A DNA stretch of 26,037 nt from a virus (IMGVR_UViG_3300025087_000281:1-26037), one strand, 5' to 3'. Positions 1-5,876 are shown, counted from the stretch's first letter. Notes: generated by a model from the sequence alone, not told the origin. Made by a program: numbers and translations.

Positions 1-375
1 ACCTCAAACTCAATTTCAGGATCGGCAGTCGTCTATGGCGGAGGAGGAGGCGGGGGGACCTATAATGGAGGAACGGCTGGGGCAGGAGGGGACGGCGGCG
101 GCGGTGCAGGAGCAGTGAATGCAAATGGTACGGCTGGAACTGCCAATACGGGGGGTGGCGGAGGAGGAGCGGGAAGTACAGCTACAGCGTATAATGGGGG
201 CGCCGGAGGTTCAGGCATTGTTATTATCCGCTATCTCACTTCAGACTTCGGAACCTGTACAGGTGGGACAATAACAACGGATGGATCCTATACGATTCAT
301 ACGTTTACATCAGGTGGGACATTCGTAGCTATCGGATTAGCAGGAACAAAAGGACTTCCGTATTTAATTTATTAA
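1..375 (+). CDS. Tail fibre/appendage protein, C-terminal part (5' truncated)
   Basis: The open frame enters from the left edge with no start and ends at TAA 373-375. About 124 residues are visible, over half of them Gly, Ala, Thr or Ser, in runs such as GGGGGG and GTAGTANTGGGGGGAG. The segment GGSGIVIIRYLT follows and is typical of the C-terminal end of many phage tail fibre and adhesin proteins, where glycine-rich tracts precede a short beta-rich tip. The downstream lysis cassette fits this gene ending the structural module. The true N-terminus lies outside the window; the fibre-like gene starting at 25580 is a candidate if the genome is circular. Host-receptor binding is inferred. Confidence 0.7.
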   Translation, partial: TSNSISGSAVVYGGGGGGGTYNGGTAGAGGDGGGGAGAVNANGTAGTANTGGGGGGAGSTATAYNGGAGGSGIVIIRYLTSDFGTCTGGTITTDGSYTIHTFTSGGTFVAIGLAGTKGLPYLIY

Positions 376-403
376 CGTATGTCATTAACATCAGGGAGAA
401 TAT

Positions 404-619
404 ATGCTCAATAAATCTTGGAATGAAATAACTTCAGCAGAGGCATATCGCCTCCAAAATGCGGAATTTCATGGTATGACTATTCAAGCACTCAAAGATA
501 TTCGTGAAGATATAGCCGAGATCAAACAGCAAAATAATGTCACCCGATGGATTTCAATGGGCATAGCTGGAGTAGCTGGAATTTTGAGTGGTATTATGGG
601 AAAAGATATAAAAATATGA
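404..619 (+). CDS. Small membrane protein, XhlA/holin-accessory-like
   Basis: This 71-residue protein starts after GGGAG (392-396). Residues 1-48 are charged and helical (LKDIREDIAEIKQQ), and one hydrophobic segment follows (about 50-66, ISMGIAGVAGILSGIMG) before a short basic tail. Coiled coil plus a single C-terminal membrane helix is the architecture of XhlA-type proteins that work with holins. It lies directly upstream of the endolysin. The family call is by architecture and position, as there is no diagnostic motif. Confidence 0.5.
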   Translation: MLNKSWNEITSAEAYRLQNAEFHGMTIQALKDIREDIAEIKQQNNVTRWISMGIAGVAGILSGIMGKDIKI

Positions 620-660
620 TTCAACCACTGTTACAGCGTGTGATGGGAATTGAACGATGA
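616..660 (+). CDS. Possible 14-residue coupling peptide
   Basis: An ATG overlaps the TGA of the gene at 404 (ATGA, 616-619). It opens a 14-codon frame (MIQPLLQRVMGIER) whose TGA overlaps the ATG of the endolysin (657-660). It thus bridges two genes with two back-to-back ATGA junctions, which would let ribosomes travel from the membrane protein gene to the endolysin. It may have no function as a protein. Confidence 0.25.
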   Translation: MIQPLLQRVMGIER

Positions 661-1502
661 CGCTAACTAATTTTATTATCAAATATAATGGAAAGTGGCT
701 AGAAGTAGCGGGAAGCGTGGGGGCAGAAAACCAATGCGTAGATCTTGCTAATGCCTATATCCGTGAAGTTCTCGGACTCCCCATCATAGAGTGGACAAAT
801 GCGGTTGATTTTCCATCAAAGGCAGGAGATAATTACGATTGGATACCTAATACTCTCACCAATATCCCTAAAGAAGGAGATATCATTGTCTGGAAGCCTT
901 CACCGGGTCATATAGCGGTTTTTATAGAAGGCAATGTAGATACCTTTAAGAGCTTCGATCAGAACTTTCCTACAGGAAGTCCCTGTCATATTCAAAATCA
1001 TACCTATCTTAACGTAACAGGGTGGCTACGAGCCAAAAATACCGTACCTGCTGCAGATACCACAGCCATTTTACAAGCAGAATTAGACATTGTACGGAAA
1101 AAACGGGATGAAAATTGGAATTATTTTATCGCCGTATGTGAAGCTCTTGGCGTAGGAGCGAACGTAGAAACCGCAGTCGCAGAGGCGAAGAAACTCTCTA
1201 CTCTTGAAGATGCGCTTCAAAATAAAGACCGACAACTACAAGAAGCTAATACCAAGATTGCCGACTTAGAGGCAAAGATGGCGAACTTTACCAATAACTT
1301 TAACGAAGTGTTAGAAGAGAATACAAAACTATCAGAACGGGTTGCAAAATCGGAAGAGATGGTCAAAGAGCTGGGAGCGCAGGCAAAAGACCTTTCAGAG
1401 GCACTACAGAAGGTTAAGGATGGCATGGCGTTGCCTGATTGGAGTGCGGGTAAATACTTTATAGCGTTTGTAAGAAAACTTGTAGGACTGGAGGTGAGTT
1501 GA
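657..1502 (+). CDS. Endolysin, N-terminal CHAP amidase/peptidase domain
   Basis: This 281-residue protein should cleave cell-wall peptidoglycan at the end of infection. Residues 1-125 look like a CHAP cysteine peptidase/amidase: Cys27 in NQCVDLANAY is the expected nucleophile, His85 in SPGHIAVF the general base, and D101/N103 in FDQNFP the place of the third catalytic residue. Residues about 135-250 are a long charged helical stretch rich in Glu, Lys and Ala, probably a coiled coil. The last 25 residues (DWSAGKYFIAFVRKLVG) are a short tail of unknown role. There is no signal peptide, so release probably needs the neighbouring holin candidates. The ATG overlaps an upstream TGA. The CHAP call is firm; the function of the coiled coil is unknown. 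Confidence 0.85.
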   Translation: MTLTNFIIKYNGKWLEVAGSVGAENQCVDLANAYIREVLGLPIIEWTNAVDFPSKAGDNYDWIPNTLTNIPKEGDIIVWKPSPGHIAVFIEGNVDTFKSFDQNFPTGSPCHIQNHTYLNVTGWLRAKNTVPAADTTAILQAELDIVRKKRDENWNYFIAVCEALGVGANVETAVAEAKKLSTLEDALQNKDRQLQEANTKIADLEAKMANFTNNFNEVLEENTKLSERVAKSEEMVKELGAQAKDLSEALQKVKDGMALPDWSAGKYFIAFVRKLVGLEVS

Positions 1503-1503
1503 T

Positions 1504-1761
1504 ATGGAAAAAATTAAAGCAGCATTACGGGAGGCAGTCAAAGAAGCGCTTAGGTTAGGGCTTTTGAGTATCGTCGGTTTTCTCATTCAGGAAGGTGCGG
1601 GACTTATTGTTGATGTGTTTGGCGGGAAACTTACTTCCGAACAACGAGTGATGGTGACAGGAGGATTTATTTATGCCCTCCGCTCACTTGATAAGTATCT
1701 CTATGAACTCGGAAAGTCTACCAAAAACGAAAGTATGTCGCTTGGACTCACCAGATTCTAA
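1504..1761 (+). CDS. Putative holin
   Basis: This 85-residue protein begins one base after the endolysin stop, with an SD-like GGAGG upstream (GGAGGTGAGTTGATATG). A short amphipathic N-terminus is followed by a hydrophobic stretch (about 17-37, LLSIVGFLIQEGAGLIVDVF), a second weaker one (51-61), and a polar basic C-terminus. Size, membrane character and position next to a CHAP endolysin fit a small class II-like holin. No family signature is visible, so the assignment rests on context. Its last 89 bases overlap the next gene in another frame. Confidence 0.5.
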   Translation: MEKIKAALREAVKEALRLGLLSIVGFLIQEGAGLIVDVFGGKLTSEQRVMVTGGFIYALRSLDKYLYELGKSTKNESMSLGLTRF

Positions 1762-1921
1762 CCAAGCCTTACATGATATATTTTATGACTTATATGGCGT
1801 TCCGTTTGGCATGGCACAACAACTCGCTCAATGGAACTTATTTGGTTGGAAAGAACGGTTAGAACAATTTGAAGAACTGATAAAGAAGCCCGTAGAACAA
1901 GGAGAAATAGAGATTAGTTGA
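1673..1921 (+). CDS. Unknown 82-residue protein overlapping the holin gene
   Basis: The start is supported by a strong AGGAGG (1659-1664), eight bases before ATG 1673, inside the previous gene and in another reading frame. The overlap is 89 bases. The protein has a polar N-terminus and a core with DSNQALHDIFYDLYGVPFG and WNLFGWKERLEQFEELIKK. It has no membrane segment and is rich in aromatics and acids. A later start (ATG 1703) would shorten it by ten residues. It is the last gene before the promoter and terminator region, so it probably closes the late operon. Function unknown. Confidence 0.6.
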   Translation: MPSAHLISISMNSESLPKTKVCRLDSPDSNQALHDIFYDLYGVPFGMAQQLAQWNLFGWKERLEQFEELIKKPVEQGEIEIS

Positions 1922-1927
1922 AAAAAG

Positions 1928-1956
1928 TTGACAAGGTGTGAAATAAGGTATATTGT
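1928..1956 (+). promoter_or_regulatory. Sigma70-like promoter for the replication operon
   Basis: TTGACA at 1928-1933 matches the -35 consensus. A -10 follows as TATTGT (1951-1956, spacer 17) or TATATT (1949-1954, spacer 15). Transcription would begin near 1963 and read through two terminator-like hairpins before the first gene at 2068. Confidence 0.6.
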
Positions 1957-1975
1957 TATTAGTGACATCAATTAA

Positions 1976-2014
1976 AGTCCAATGAGCTTAGGGGAACTGG
2001 GGACTCATTTTTTT
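1976..2014 (+). terminator. Terminator/attenuator 1
   Basis: AATGAG (1981-1986) can pair with CTCATT (2004-2009), with a T-run at 2008-2014. AGTCC (1976-1980) can instead pair with GGACT (2001-2005). The two stems share bases and exclude each other. This can end the upstream lysis transcript and can attenuate the transcript from the 1928 promoter. Confidence 0.5.
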
Positions 2015-2067
2015 AGGCTTTGGTTGGTGAACATCCCTAAGGTGTTCGCCACCCAGGGCCTATTTTT
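2015..2067 (+). terminator. Long hairpin plus T-run abutting the start codon (attenuator-like)
   Basis: The 19-base arm 2015-2033 pairs with 2043-2061 at 18 of 19 positions, three of them G-U, with one T-C mismatch at 2024/2052. Two more pairs close the CCTAA loop. ATTTTT follows directly and ATG 2068 comes next. The shape is that of an intrinsic terminator, but it ends at the start codon of a gene with no clear Shine-Dalgarno site, so it is more likely a controlled leader than a plain operon end. Confidence 0.6.
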
Positions 2068-2376
2068 ATGGAAAATTTTACAGAAAAACCTTATACACTA
2101 CAAAAATATTTAGTGGTTCCTTTGTCTAAATCCATTTATGGAACAGCGAATTATGCGATTCGTGATAAATGGATTGATCTAGCAAAGCGAACAAAAAGAA
2201 TGCTACTTATCCGAACACCAAATGGTCAAGAAATAATTGATCCAAAAAGATACCAAAGTGAGAGTAAGAAGTTTCTCATGGAAAAACTTATCCCCGGACA
2301 CCCTATGACCATGTATCAACGAACGCTGAAACTCGAACCATTACAAGATATTGATAAGTATAAATTTGATTGGTAA
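2068..2376 (+). CDS. Unknown 102-residue protein, first gene of the replication operon
   Basis: ATG 2068 follows the long leader hairpin and its T-run, and no clear ribosome site is visible. The protein is basic and soluble (LAKRTKRMLLIRTPNGQEIIDPKRYQ), with a polar C-terminus ending KYKFDW, and no known motif. As the first gene after the leader it would respond most directly to attenuation. Its function is unknown; position suggests early expression. Confidence 0.65.
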   Translation: MENFTEKPYTLQKYLVVPLSKSIYGTANYAIRDKWIDLAKRTKRMLLIRTPNGQEIIDPKRYQSESKKFLMEKLIPGHPMTMYQRTLKLEPLQDIDKYKFDW

Positions 2377-2388
2377 GGAGGTGAGTAT

Positions 2389-2613
2389 ATGTTACCGTTT
2401 GTATCCGTAGCACTAGCTACAGCAGAAAAAATGGAGATAGCAGATAAAAAAGGGCAGGGAATTCTTATGCGGTTTGCAAAACTATATACACCGGAAAAGA
2501 TGGGAAAGATTATGGAAAAAGCTCAGTCTTTTGTTTGGTGGCACAACTATCCAGTTGCGGCATTTATGAAAGCAGTCGGCATAGTAAATAAAGAGGAGAA
2601 AGAAAATGGCTAG
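2389..2613 (+). CDS. Unknown 74-residue protein
   Basis: An excellent ribosome site AAGGAGGTGA (2375-2384) precedes ATG 2389. The protein has helical blocks (ILMRFAKLYTPEKMGKIMEKAQ) and a tryptophan-rich part (FVWWHNYPVAAFMKAVGIV) that may touch a membrane but is short for a helix. It ends in a charged tail and overlaps the O-like replication gene by 8 bases. It is probably an accessory early protein; no family recognised. Confidence 0.6.
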   Translation: MLPFVSVALATAEKMEIADKKGQGILMRFAKLYTPEKMGKIMEKAQSFVWWHNYPVAAFMKAVGIVNKEEKENG

Positions 2614-3238
2614 TCCACAAGTAGAAAATGGAATGACATCGCTCGCCAATGAGCTTGTAGAGGCTTTAGCAAAAACACAACTCTCTCCTTATGAGAGTAG
2701 ATTTTTATGGGCGTTATGGAGAAAAACGTATGGGTGGCATAAAACTGAAGACTGGATATCGGGAAGTCAAATTATGGAATTAACAGGATTAAGAAAACAA
2801 CACGTATGGAGAACAAAGAAAATACTTATTGATAGGCATATAGTAACCCCAAATGGTTATAAAATATCATTTCAGAAGGATTATACGCTCTGGATTGATA
2901 GCAAGGTAACCAAACGGGGTTACCATAATAAAGTAACCAATTCGGGTATTTCGGTAACCAATCGGGGTACGGAAGTAACCAATCGGGGTGGACACAAAGT
3001 AAACTATACAAAAGAAACTTATACAAAAGAAAGGGGAGGGATACTCAACCTTACCACTAATCAAAAAGCATTTCTTAAAAGGAAATATCCAAATGCAGAT
3101 ATAGATAAACTCTATGACAAATTCCGAGCATGGCAAAAAGCCAACGCTCGTTCGTATCCTAACGTCCTCGAAGCGTTTAAGGTTTGGCTTATTGAGGACA
3201 ATACAAAAAATAAACCTGGAGAGGTAGTGCGATTATGA
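2606..3238 (+). CDS. Replication initiation protein, lambda O-like
   Basis: This 210-residue protein should bind the phage origin and recruit host replication proteins. Residues 8-80 match the N-terminal winged-helix domain of the phage replication protein O family: GMTSLANELVEAL, then WALWRKTYGWHKTEDWIS, then a recognition-helix region (IMELTGLRKQHVWRTKKIL). Residues about 97-131 are a linker encoded by DNA iterons (VTNRG repeats). The C-terminal part (LTTNQKAFLKRKYPNADID onward) is probably the partner-binding domain. The ribosome site is GAGGAGA upstream of ATG 2606. As in lambda, the origin appears to lie inside the gene. No helicase, primase or polymerase gene is visible in the window. 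Confidence 0.8.
   Translation: MASPQVENGMTSLANELVEALAKTQLSPYESRFLWALWRKTYGWHKTEDWISGSQIMELTGLRKQHVWRTKKILIDRHIVTPNGYKISFQKDYTLWIDSKVTKRGYHNKVTNSGISVTNRGTEVTNRGGHKVNYTKETYTKERGGILNLTTNQKAFLKRKYPNADIDKLYDKFRAWQKANARSYPNVLEAFKVWLIEDNTKNKPGEVVRL
2843..3032 (+). repeat. Candidate replication origin: iterons plus AT-rich direct repeats
   Basis: Four 15-base iterons of the form GTAACCAATCGGGGT lie at 2906-2920, 2933-2947, 2954-2968 and 2975-2989. The last two are identical, the first differs at one base and the second is less exact. Start-to-start spacing is 27, 21 and 21 bases, about whole helical turns and multiples of three. A degenerate copy is at 2843-2857, and an inverted half-site GGTTAC at 2918-2923. 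Immediately after is an AT-rich stretch with TATACAAAAGAAA twice (3005-3017, 3020-3032). This is the lambda ori plan: iterons then AT-rich DNA inside gene O. Confidence 0.75.
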
Positions 3239-3750
3239 TGTACGAAATTGTTTTAACCGGAGGGAAAACTCTAACGGTCACAGAAGATCAAAAGAAAAAG
3301 TTGGAATCTTATATGGTCGAAAAAGATGGCGGGATGGTTACGTGTCTATTAGGCAATAACACCATAAAGGTTTCTATGGTTAAAGGTATTTTTGAGGTAA
3401 AGGATCAAAGTTTCGTGCCGATGAATAAAAAAATAGAACAACAACATCAATCATGGGATGAGATGTGTGCAAAAATGGCCGTGTGGGGAATAAAGGAAAA
3501 AACTGAAAATGAGGTAAACGCACGGATATTACCGATGTTTAAGAAAAAAACTATAAGCGATGAGTTGATGCCGGTACTGTATCAAACGATAGAAGCATTT
3601 TTTACTTCTCATCCGAAATATCCACGATGTCCGTCAAAAATATGGTGGCCGATGGTAAAAGATTTTACTGATACGCAAGCACCATTATTTATGGAATATG
3701 TTATCCGTAATGATAATGCAATAGAAGAATATGTTAAATTCCATAGATAA
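3235..3750 (+). CDS. Unknown 171-residue protein in the lambda P position
   Basis: It overlaps the O-like gene by four bases (ATGA, with a second ATG at once). Residues 1-60 look beta-rich (YEIVLTGGKTLTVTEDQKK and IKVSMVKGIFEVKD). The C-terminal part is helical, with FFTSHPKYPRCPSKIWWPMV. There is no Walker motif or zinc site. The slot directly after O is where lambda carries the helicase loader P, so a replisome-recruiting role is possible, but only by position. Confidence 0.65.
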   Translation: MMYEIVLTGGKTLTVTEDQKKKLESYMVEKDGGMVTCLLGNNTIKVSMVKGIFEVKDQSFVPMNKKIEQQHQSWDEMCAKMAVWGIKEKTENEVNARILPMFKKKTISDELMPVLYQTIEAFFTSHPKYPRCPSKIWWPMVKDFTDTQAPLFMEYVIRNDNAIEEYVKFHR

Positions 3751-3925
3751 AAAGCAGATGGCGTTTGATTTTGATGCACCGTCTGGGTTACCTGAAACAA
3801 CGGATGAGGAAAGCGCCCATGATTGTTTCTGGGCTATTCACCAATATAAGGAAACCTGCTCTTGTGGTATAAGTTGGACAAATTGGGAAGAACGTACTAA
3901 AAGAAGCGTATGGGAAATAGCATGA
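3731..3925 (+). CDS. Unknown small protein with CxC motif
   Basis: This 64-residue acidic protein overlaps the previous gene by 20 bases. An alternative start is ATG 3758 (MAFDFDAPSG). The C-terminal half has HDCFWAIHQYKETCSCGISW, with three Cys and two His, suggesting a small metal site. Its stop overlaps an ATG at 3922. No family recognised. Confidence 0.5.
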   Translation: MLNSIDKKQMAFDFDAPSGLPETTDEESAHDCFWAIHQYKETCSCGISWTNWEERTKRSVWEIA

Positions 3926-3969
3926 AATCTAAAGAACTCCTCTATCTTGAATTAAAGATTGACAACTAA
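3922..3969 (+). CDS. Possible 15-residue ORF overlapping a promoter
   Basis: ATG overlaps the TGA of the preceding gene and gives MKSKELLYLELKIDN before TAA. The end of the frame contains the TTGACA -35 of the next promoter. It may be only a coupling or spacer sequence. Confidence 0.2.
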   Translation: MKSKELLYLELKIDN

Positions 3970-3987
3970 CGACTAAGGTGCTACTAT
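3959..3987 (+). promoter_or_regulatory. Sigma70-like promoter giving a near-leaderless transcript
   Basis: TTGACA (3959-3964) is followed after 17 bases by TACTAT (3982-3987). The expected start of transcription is about 3994, only four bases before ATG 3998, so there is no room for a Shine-Dalgarno site. Confidence 0.6.
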
Positions 3988-3997
3988 TCTTTAGAGA

Positions 3998-4234
3998 ATG
4001 AAAATAACATTAAAGTTGGTCTCCAAGGCTGGAAAGGTGAAATGGTACTTCGTTGGAACAAAAAAGCGTTTTATCTACTGGCTTACGCATGGAAAATTCT
4101 CAAAAGCCATTGTACGAGTCGAGTACGGGAAGGAAAAAGACAACCATGGGAAGATGGTTATGTTTTATAACGAGGGCGAATATACAAATAAGAAAGATGC
4201 ATTACAAGCCTTACGGGCATTTTGTGAAAAGTAA
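3998..4234 (+). CDS. Unknown basic 78-residue protein
   Basis: This small basic protein sits directly behind its own promoter. It starts MKITLKLVSKAGKVKWYFVG, continues KKRFIYWLTHGKFSKAIVRVEYG, and ends in a helix (NKKDALQALRAFCEK). Alternating hydrophobic and charged residues suggest a compact beta-alpha fold. It is followed by a TAATATG junction to the KGG protein gene. A DNA- or RNA-binding role would fit the charge but is not shown. Confidence 0.6.
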   Translation: MKITLKLVSKAGKVKWYFVGTKKRFIYWLTHGKFSKAIVRVEYGKEKDNHGKMVMFYNEGEYTNKKDALQALRAFCEK

Positions 4235-4235
4235 T

Positions 4236-4418
4236 ATGGATAAAGTCTACACACAAGAAGAATTAGCGGCATTTGGTTTTGAAGTATTAGAAGCTCGTCG
4301 TAAAGGGGGTAAGATGGTATTAAAAAAATACGGCCCCGAATACTTTTCAAAACTTGCAAAGCTTTCTAACAAACGCCGACAAGAAAATAAGGAAATAGCC
4401 AAGGCTAAACAAGGCTAA
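4236..4418 (+). CDS. KGG-motif small protein
   Basis: This 60-residue protein is read from ATG 4236, one base after the previous TAA. A longer frame starting at 4053 lies inside the previous gene and is rejected. Residues about 24-48 (RKGGKMVLKKYGPEYFSKLA) match the GGK...YGPEYFS.L motif of KGG repeat proteins such as general stress protein GsiB/Con-10-like domains, here a single copy. The rest is basic and helical. Phages often carry single KGG proteins; their biochemical role is not established. Confidence 0.6.
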   Translation: MDKVYTQEELAAFGFEVLEARRKGGKMVLKKYGPEYFSKLAKLSNKRRQENKEIAKAKQG

Positions 4419-4431
4419 GTATTTTGGGGTA

Positions 4432-4461
4432 TTGACATACGGCATAGTCGCATGATAAAGT
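4432..4461 (+). promoter_or_regulatory. Sigma70-like promoter before the structured leader
   Basis: TTGACA (4432-4437) and an extended -10 TGATAAAGT (4453-4461, -10 hexamer 4456-4461) are separated by 18 bases. The start of transcription near 4466-4468 is at the first bases of the stem that closes the leader RNA. Confidence 0.6.
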
Positions 4462-4464
4462 ATC

Positions 4465-4554
4465 TTTAGATAACAAAAGTGAGTGAGAAACAAGTATCTG
4501 CGTTTCTCTAAGTGAATACAGGAATACAAACCTACAGCCCACACGTTATCTAAA
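4465..4554 (+). ncRNA. Structured leader RNA, class unknown
   Basis: TTTAGATAAC (4465-4474) pairs perfectly with GTTATCTAAA (4545-4554). GTG 4479-4481 can pair with CAC 4542-4544 behind an AAAA bulge. Inside, GAGAAAC (4485-4491) pairs with GTTTCTC (4502-4508) around a 10-base loop. The remaining 30 bases, including AATACAGGAATACAAACC, could hold a ligand or protein site. The closing stem ends six bases before ATG 4561 and there is no clear Shine-Dalgarno site. I do not recognise a known riboswitch. Confidence 0.5.
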
Positions 4555-4560
4555 AGAAAT

Positions 4561-4764
4561 ATGAAAACCTATAGATTAATTATAGACGGCGGAAAAGAAA
4601 TTGACGATGAATTTTACACATCAAAAACCAAACTGTTAAAAGTTATATCTAATATATTATCTGGTCATAAAATTGAAGTCATGGAATATGACGGAACAAA
4701 AGGTGATGAGTTAGAAAATTATAGAGGGACATTCAATAGCAAGCTTCAAGATCAAGGATACTAA
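4561..4764 (+). CDS. Unknown acidic 67-residue protein under the structured leader
   Basis: This is the first gene after the 4465-4554 leader. The N-terminus MKTYRLIIDGGKEIDDEFYT looks like two beta strands and a helix, then KLLKVISNILSGHKIEVMEYDG. No motif is recognised. A TAATATG junction joins it to the next gene. Its expression may depend on the leader fold. Confidence 0.6.
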   Translation: MKTYRLIIDGGKEIDDEFYTSKTKLLKVISNILSGHKIEVMEYDGTKGDELENYRGTFNSKLQDQGY

Positions 4765-4765
4765 T

Positions 4766-4993
4766 ATGAAATATAAAGAATTTGAAGACTACCTAAAAGA
4801 ACAACACGGTAAAAATTACCGAGGTTTAGACGATGATATGCCTGATGCGTATGAAAAATGGGTTACTGAATTAGACTTAACAACGGTTATGGAATTAGCA
4901 GATGATTATTCTCATGCATATGCATTTCAAGAAATGGAAATAATGGCTGATAAAATGATTAAAAGTATAGGTATAGGATATAAAAAAGTATGA
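4766..4993 (+). CDS. Unknown acidic protein, paralogue A
   Basis: This 75-residue acidic helical protein contains FEDYLKEQHGKNYRG, an aspartate cluster (DDDMPDAYEKW) and AYAFQEMEIMADKMIKSIG. It is clearly related to the protein at 5468-5692, with about half of the residues identical over the whole length. The two copies flank the transglycosylase gene. Small acidic phage proteins sometimes act as inhibitors or DNA mimics, but nothing here proves that. It overlaps the next gene by four bases (ATGA). Confidence 0.65.
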   Translation: MKYKEFEDYLKEQHGKNYRGLDDDMPDAYEKWVTELDLTTVMELADDYSHAYAFQEMEIMADKMIKSIGIGYKKV

Positions 4994-5466
4994 AACAAAT
5001 TCACCACAAAGATTACATCGCCAAACTCAAGCTCCAAAACCGCATATTTTGGACAATAGCTTTCTTCTCTTTAGTTGGTGCAATTCTTTATATAACCAAA
5101 GCTCCTACGATAAATCCATGTCCACATGATTGTATTAACGCTTCGGCTAAGGTAGTGTATGCGGCTGATGAAGCCGATGAATTAGAACAAATAACCGCTT
5201 ATATTGTTAAAAAGTTTCAACCACATGGCCGACAAGTAGCGGTGAGAGCACTAGCGTGTTTTATAAGCGAATCAGGTTTGCGCCCGGATGTCATTCATGT
5301 AAACACCGACGGAACAACAGACGCAGGAATCGCCCAAGTAAATTTGTATTGGCATCGGGAAACTGCGGAAAGAATGACGGATTGGAAATTAAACATAGAC
5401 AAAGCAGAACGTATCTATGCAAGTCGTAAAAATTTCTCAGCTTGGTATGGTGCTTACTGCAAATAA
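4990..5466 (+). CDS. Membrane-anchored lytic transglycosylase (SLT/lysozyme-like)
   Basis: This 158-residue protein has a basic N-terminus, one membrane segment (about 19-36, IFWTIAFFSLVGAILYIT) and an outside domain. Residues 85-157 follow the SLT order: catalytic Glu94 in FISESGLRPD, then TDGTTDAGIAQVN (106-118), and NIDKAERIYASRKNFSAWYGAY near the end. It should cut glycan strands from the outer face of the membrane. Its place among early genes, far from the endolysin, suggests a job other than final lysis, for example local wall remodelling or superinfection exclusion; that is inference. Three Cys (44, 48, 90) may form disulphides. Confidence 0.75.
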   Translation: MKQIHHKDYIAKLKLQNRIFWTIAFFSLVGAILYITKAPTINPCPHDCINASAKVVYAADEADELEQITAYIVKKFQPHGRQVAVRALACFISESGLRPDVIHVNTDGTTDAGIAQVNLYWHRETAERMTDWKLNIDKAERIYASRKNFSAWYGAYCK

Positions 5467-5467
5467 T

Positions 5468-5692
5468 ATGGAATACACAACTTTTGAGGACTATTTGAAA
5501 GAAGTACATGATAAACAATATCACGGGACGGCTGACGATGCGCCGGATGATTATGAGAATTGGTTGAGTAACGTGGATCAGGAAGACATGATTGCATATG
5601 CAGATTTATACGCACATAAATACGCATTCCAGGAAATGAAAAAAATGGGTCAAAAAATGATTGAAAGTATAGGTTATAAACCAACTAAGTAA
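5468..5692 (+). CDS. Unknown acidic protein, paralogue B
   Basis: This 74-residue protein starts one base after the transglycosylase stop (TAATATG). A longer in-frame start at 5417 lies inside that gene and is not needed. It mirrors the protein at 4766: FEDYLKEVHDKQYHG, DDAPDDYENW, and KYAFQEMKKMGQKMIESIG. The pair probably arose by gene duplication, with the transglycosylase either carried between the copies or inserted later. Function unknown. Confidence 0.65.
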   Translation: MEYTTFEDYLKEVHDKQYHGTADDAPDDYENWLSNVDQEDMIAYADLYAHKYAFQEMKKMGQKMIESIGYKPTK

Positions 5693-5693
5693 T

Positions 5694-5876
5694 ATGAAAA
5701 AAGGTGACTTTACCAACTATGTTGATGAAATAAAACGAAGAGTAGAGGTAGGAGAGATAACGAAAGAAGAAGCGGTATATTTTGTCTTAGCCAAAGTGAA
5801 TAGTATCTTTGAACACATGAAACCGGAAGAACAATTCATGCGGGATAGAATGTATGAAAGCCAAAACTATAACTAA
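5694..5876 (+). CDS. Unknown 60-residue protein
   Basis: It is joined to the previous gene by TAATATG. A helical, charged protein (FTNYVDEIKRRVEVGEITKE, AVYFVLAKVNSIFEHM) with no Cys. It overlaps the next small gene by 23 bases. No family recognised. Confidence 0.55.
   Translation: MKKGDFTNYVDEIKRRVEVGEITKEEAVYFVLAKVNSIFEHMKPEEQFMRDRMYESQNYN

Noticed and set aside
61-195. TATAAT sequences in the glycine-rich region as promoters
   Set aside because: They arise from Tyr-Asn codons in the coding frame and no gene starts at a fitting distance.
115-240. Repetitive G-rich DNA considered as a tandem repeat or regulatory array
   Set aside because: It is codon repetition of a glycine-rich fibre tip in a continuous frame, with no regular repeat unit.
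3235-3750. Helicase loader (lambda P) assignment
   Set aside because: Only the position after O supports it; no sequence similarity is visible, so it is left unknown.
4053-4418. A 121-residue frame starting at 4053
   Set aside because: Its first 61 residues overlap the better-supported gene at 3998 in another frame and look like shadow sequence; the conserved KGG part fits a start at 4236.
4465-4554. Assignment of the leader to a named riboswitch
   Set aside because: I could not match the conserved cores of known classes from memory; left as class unknown.
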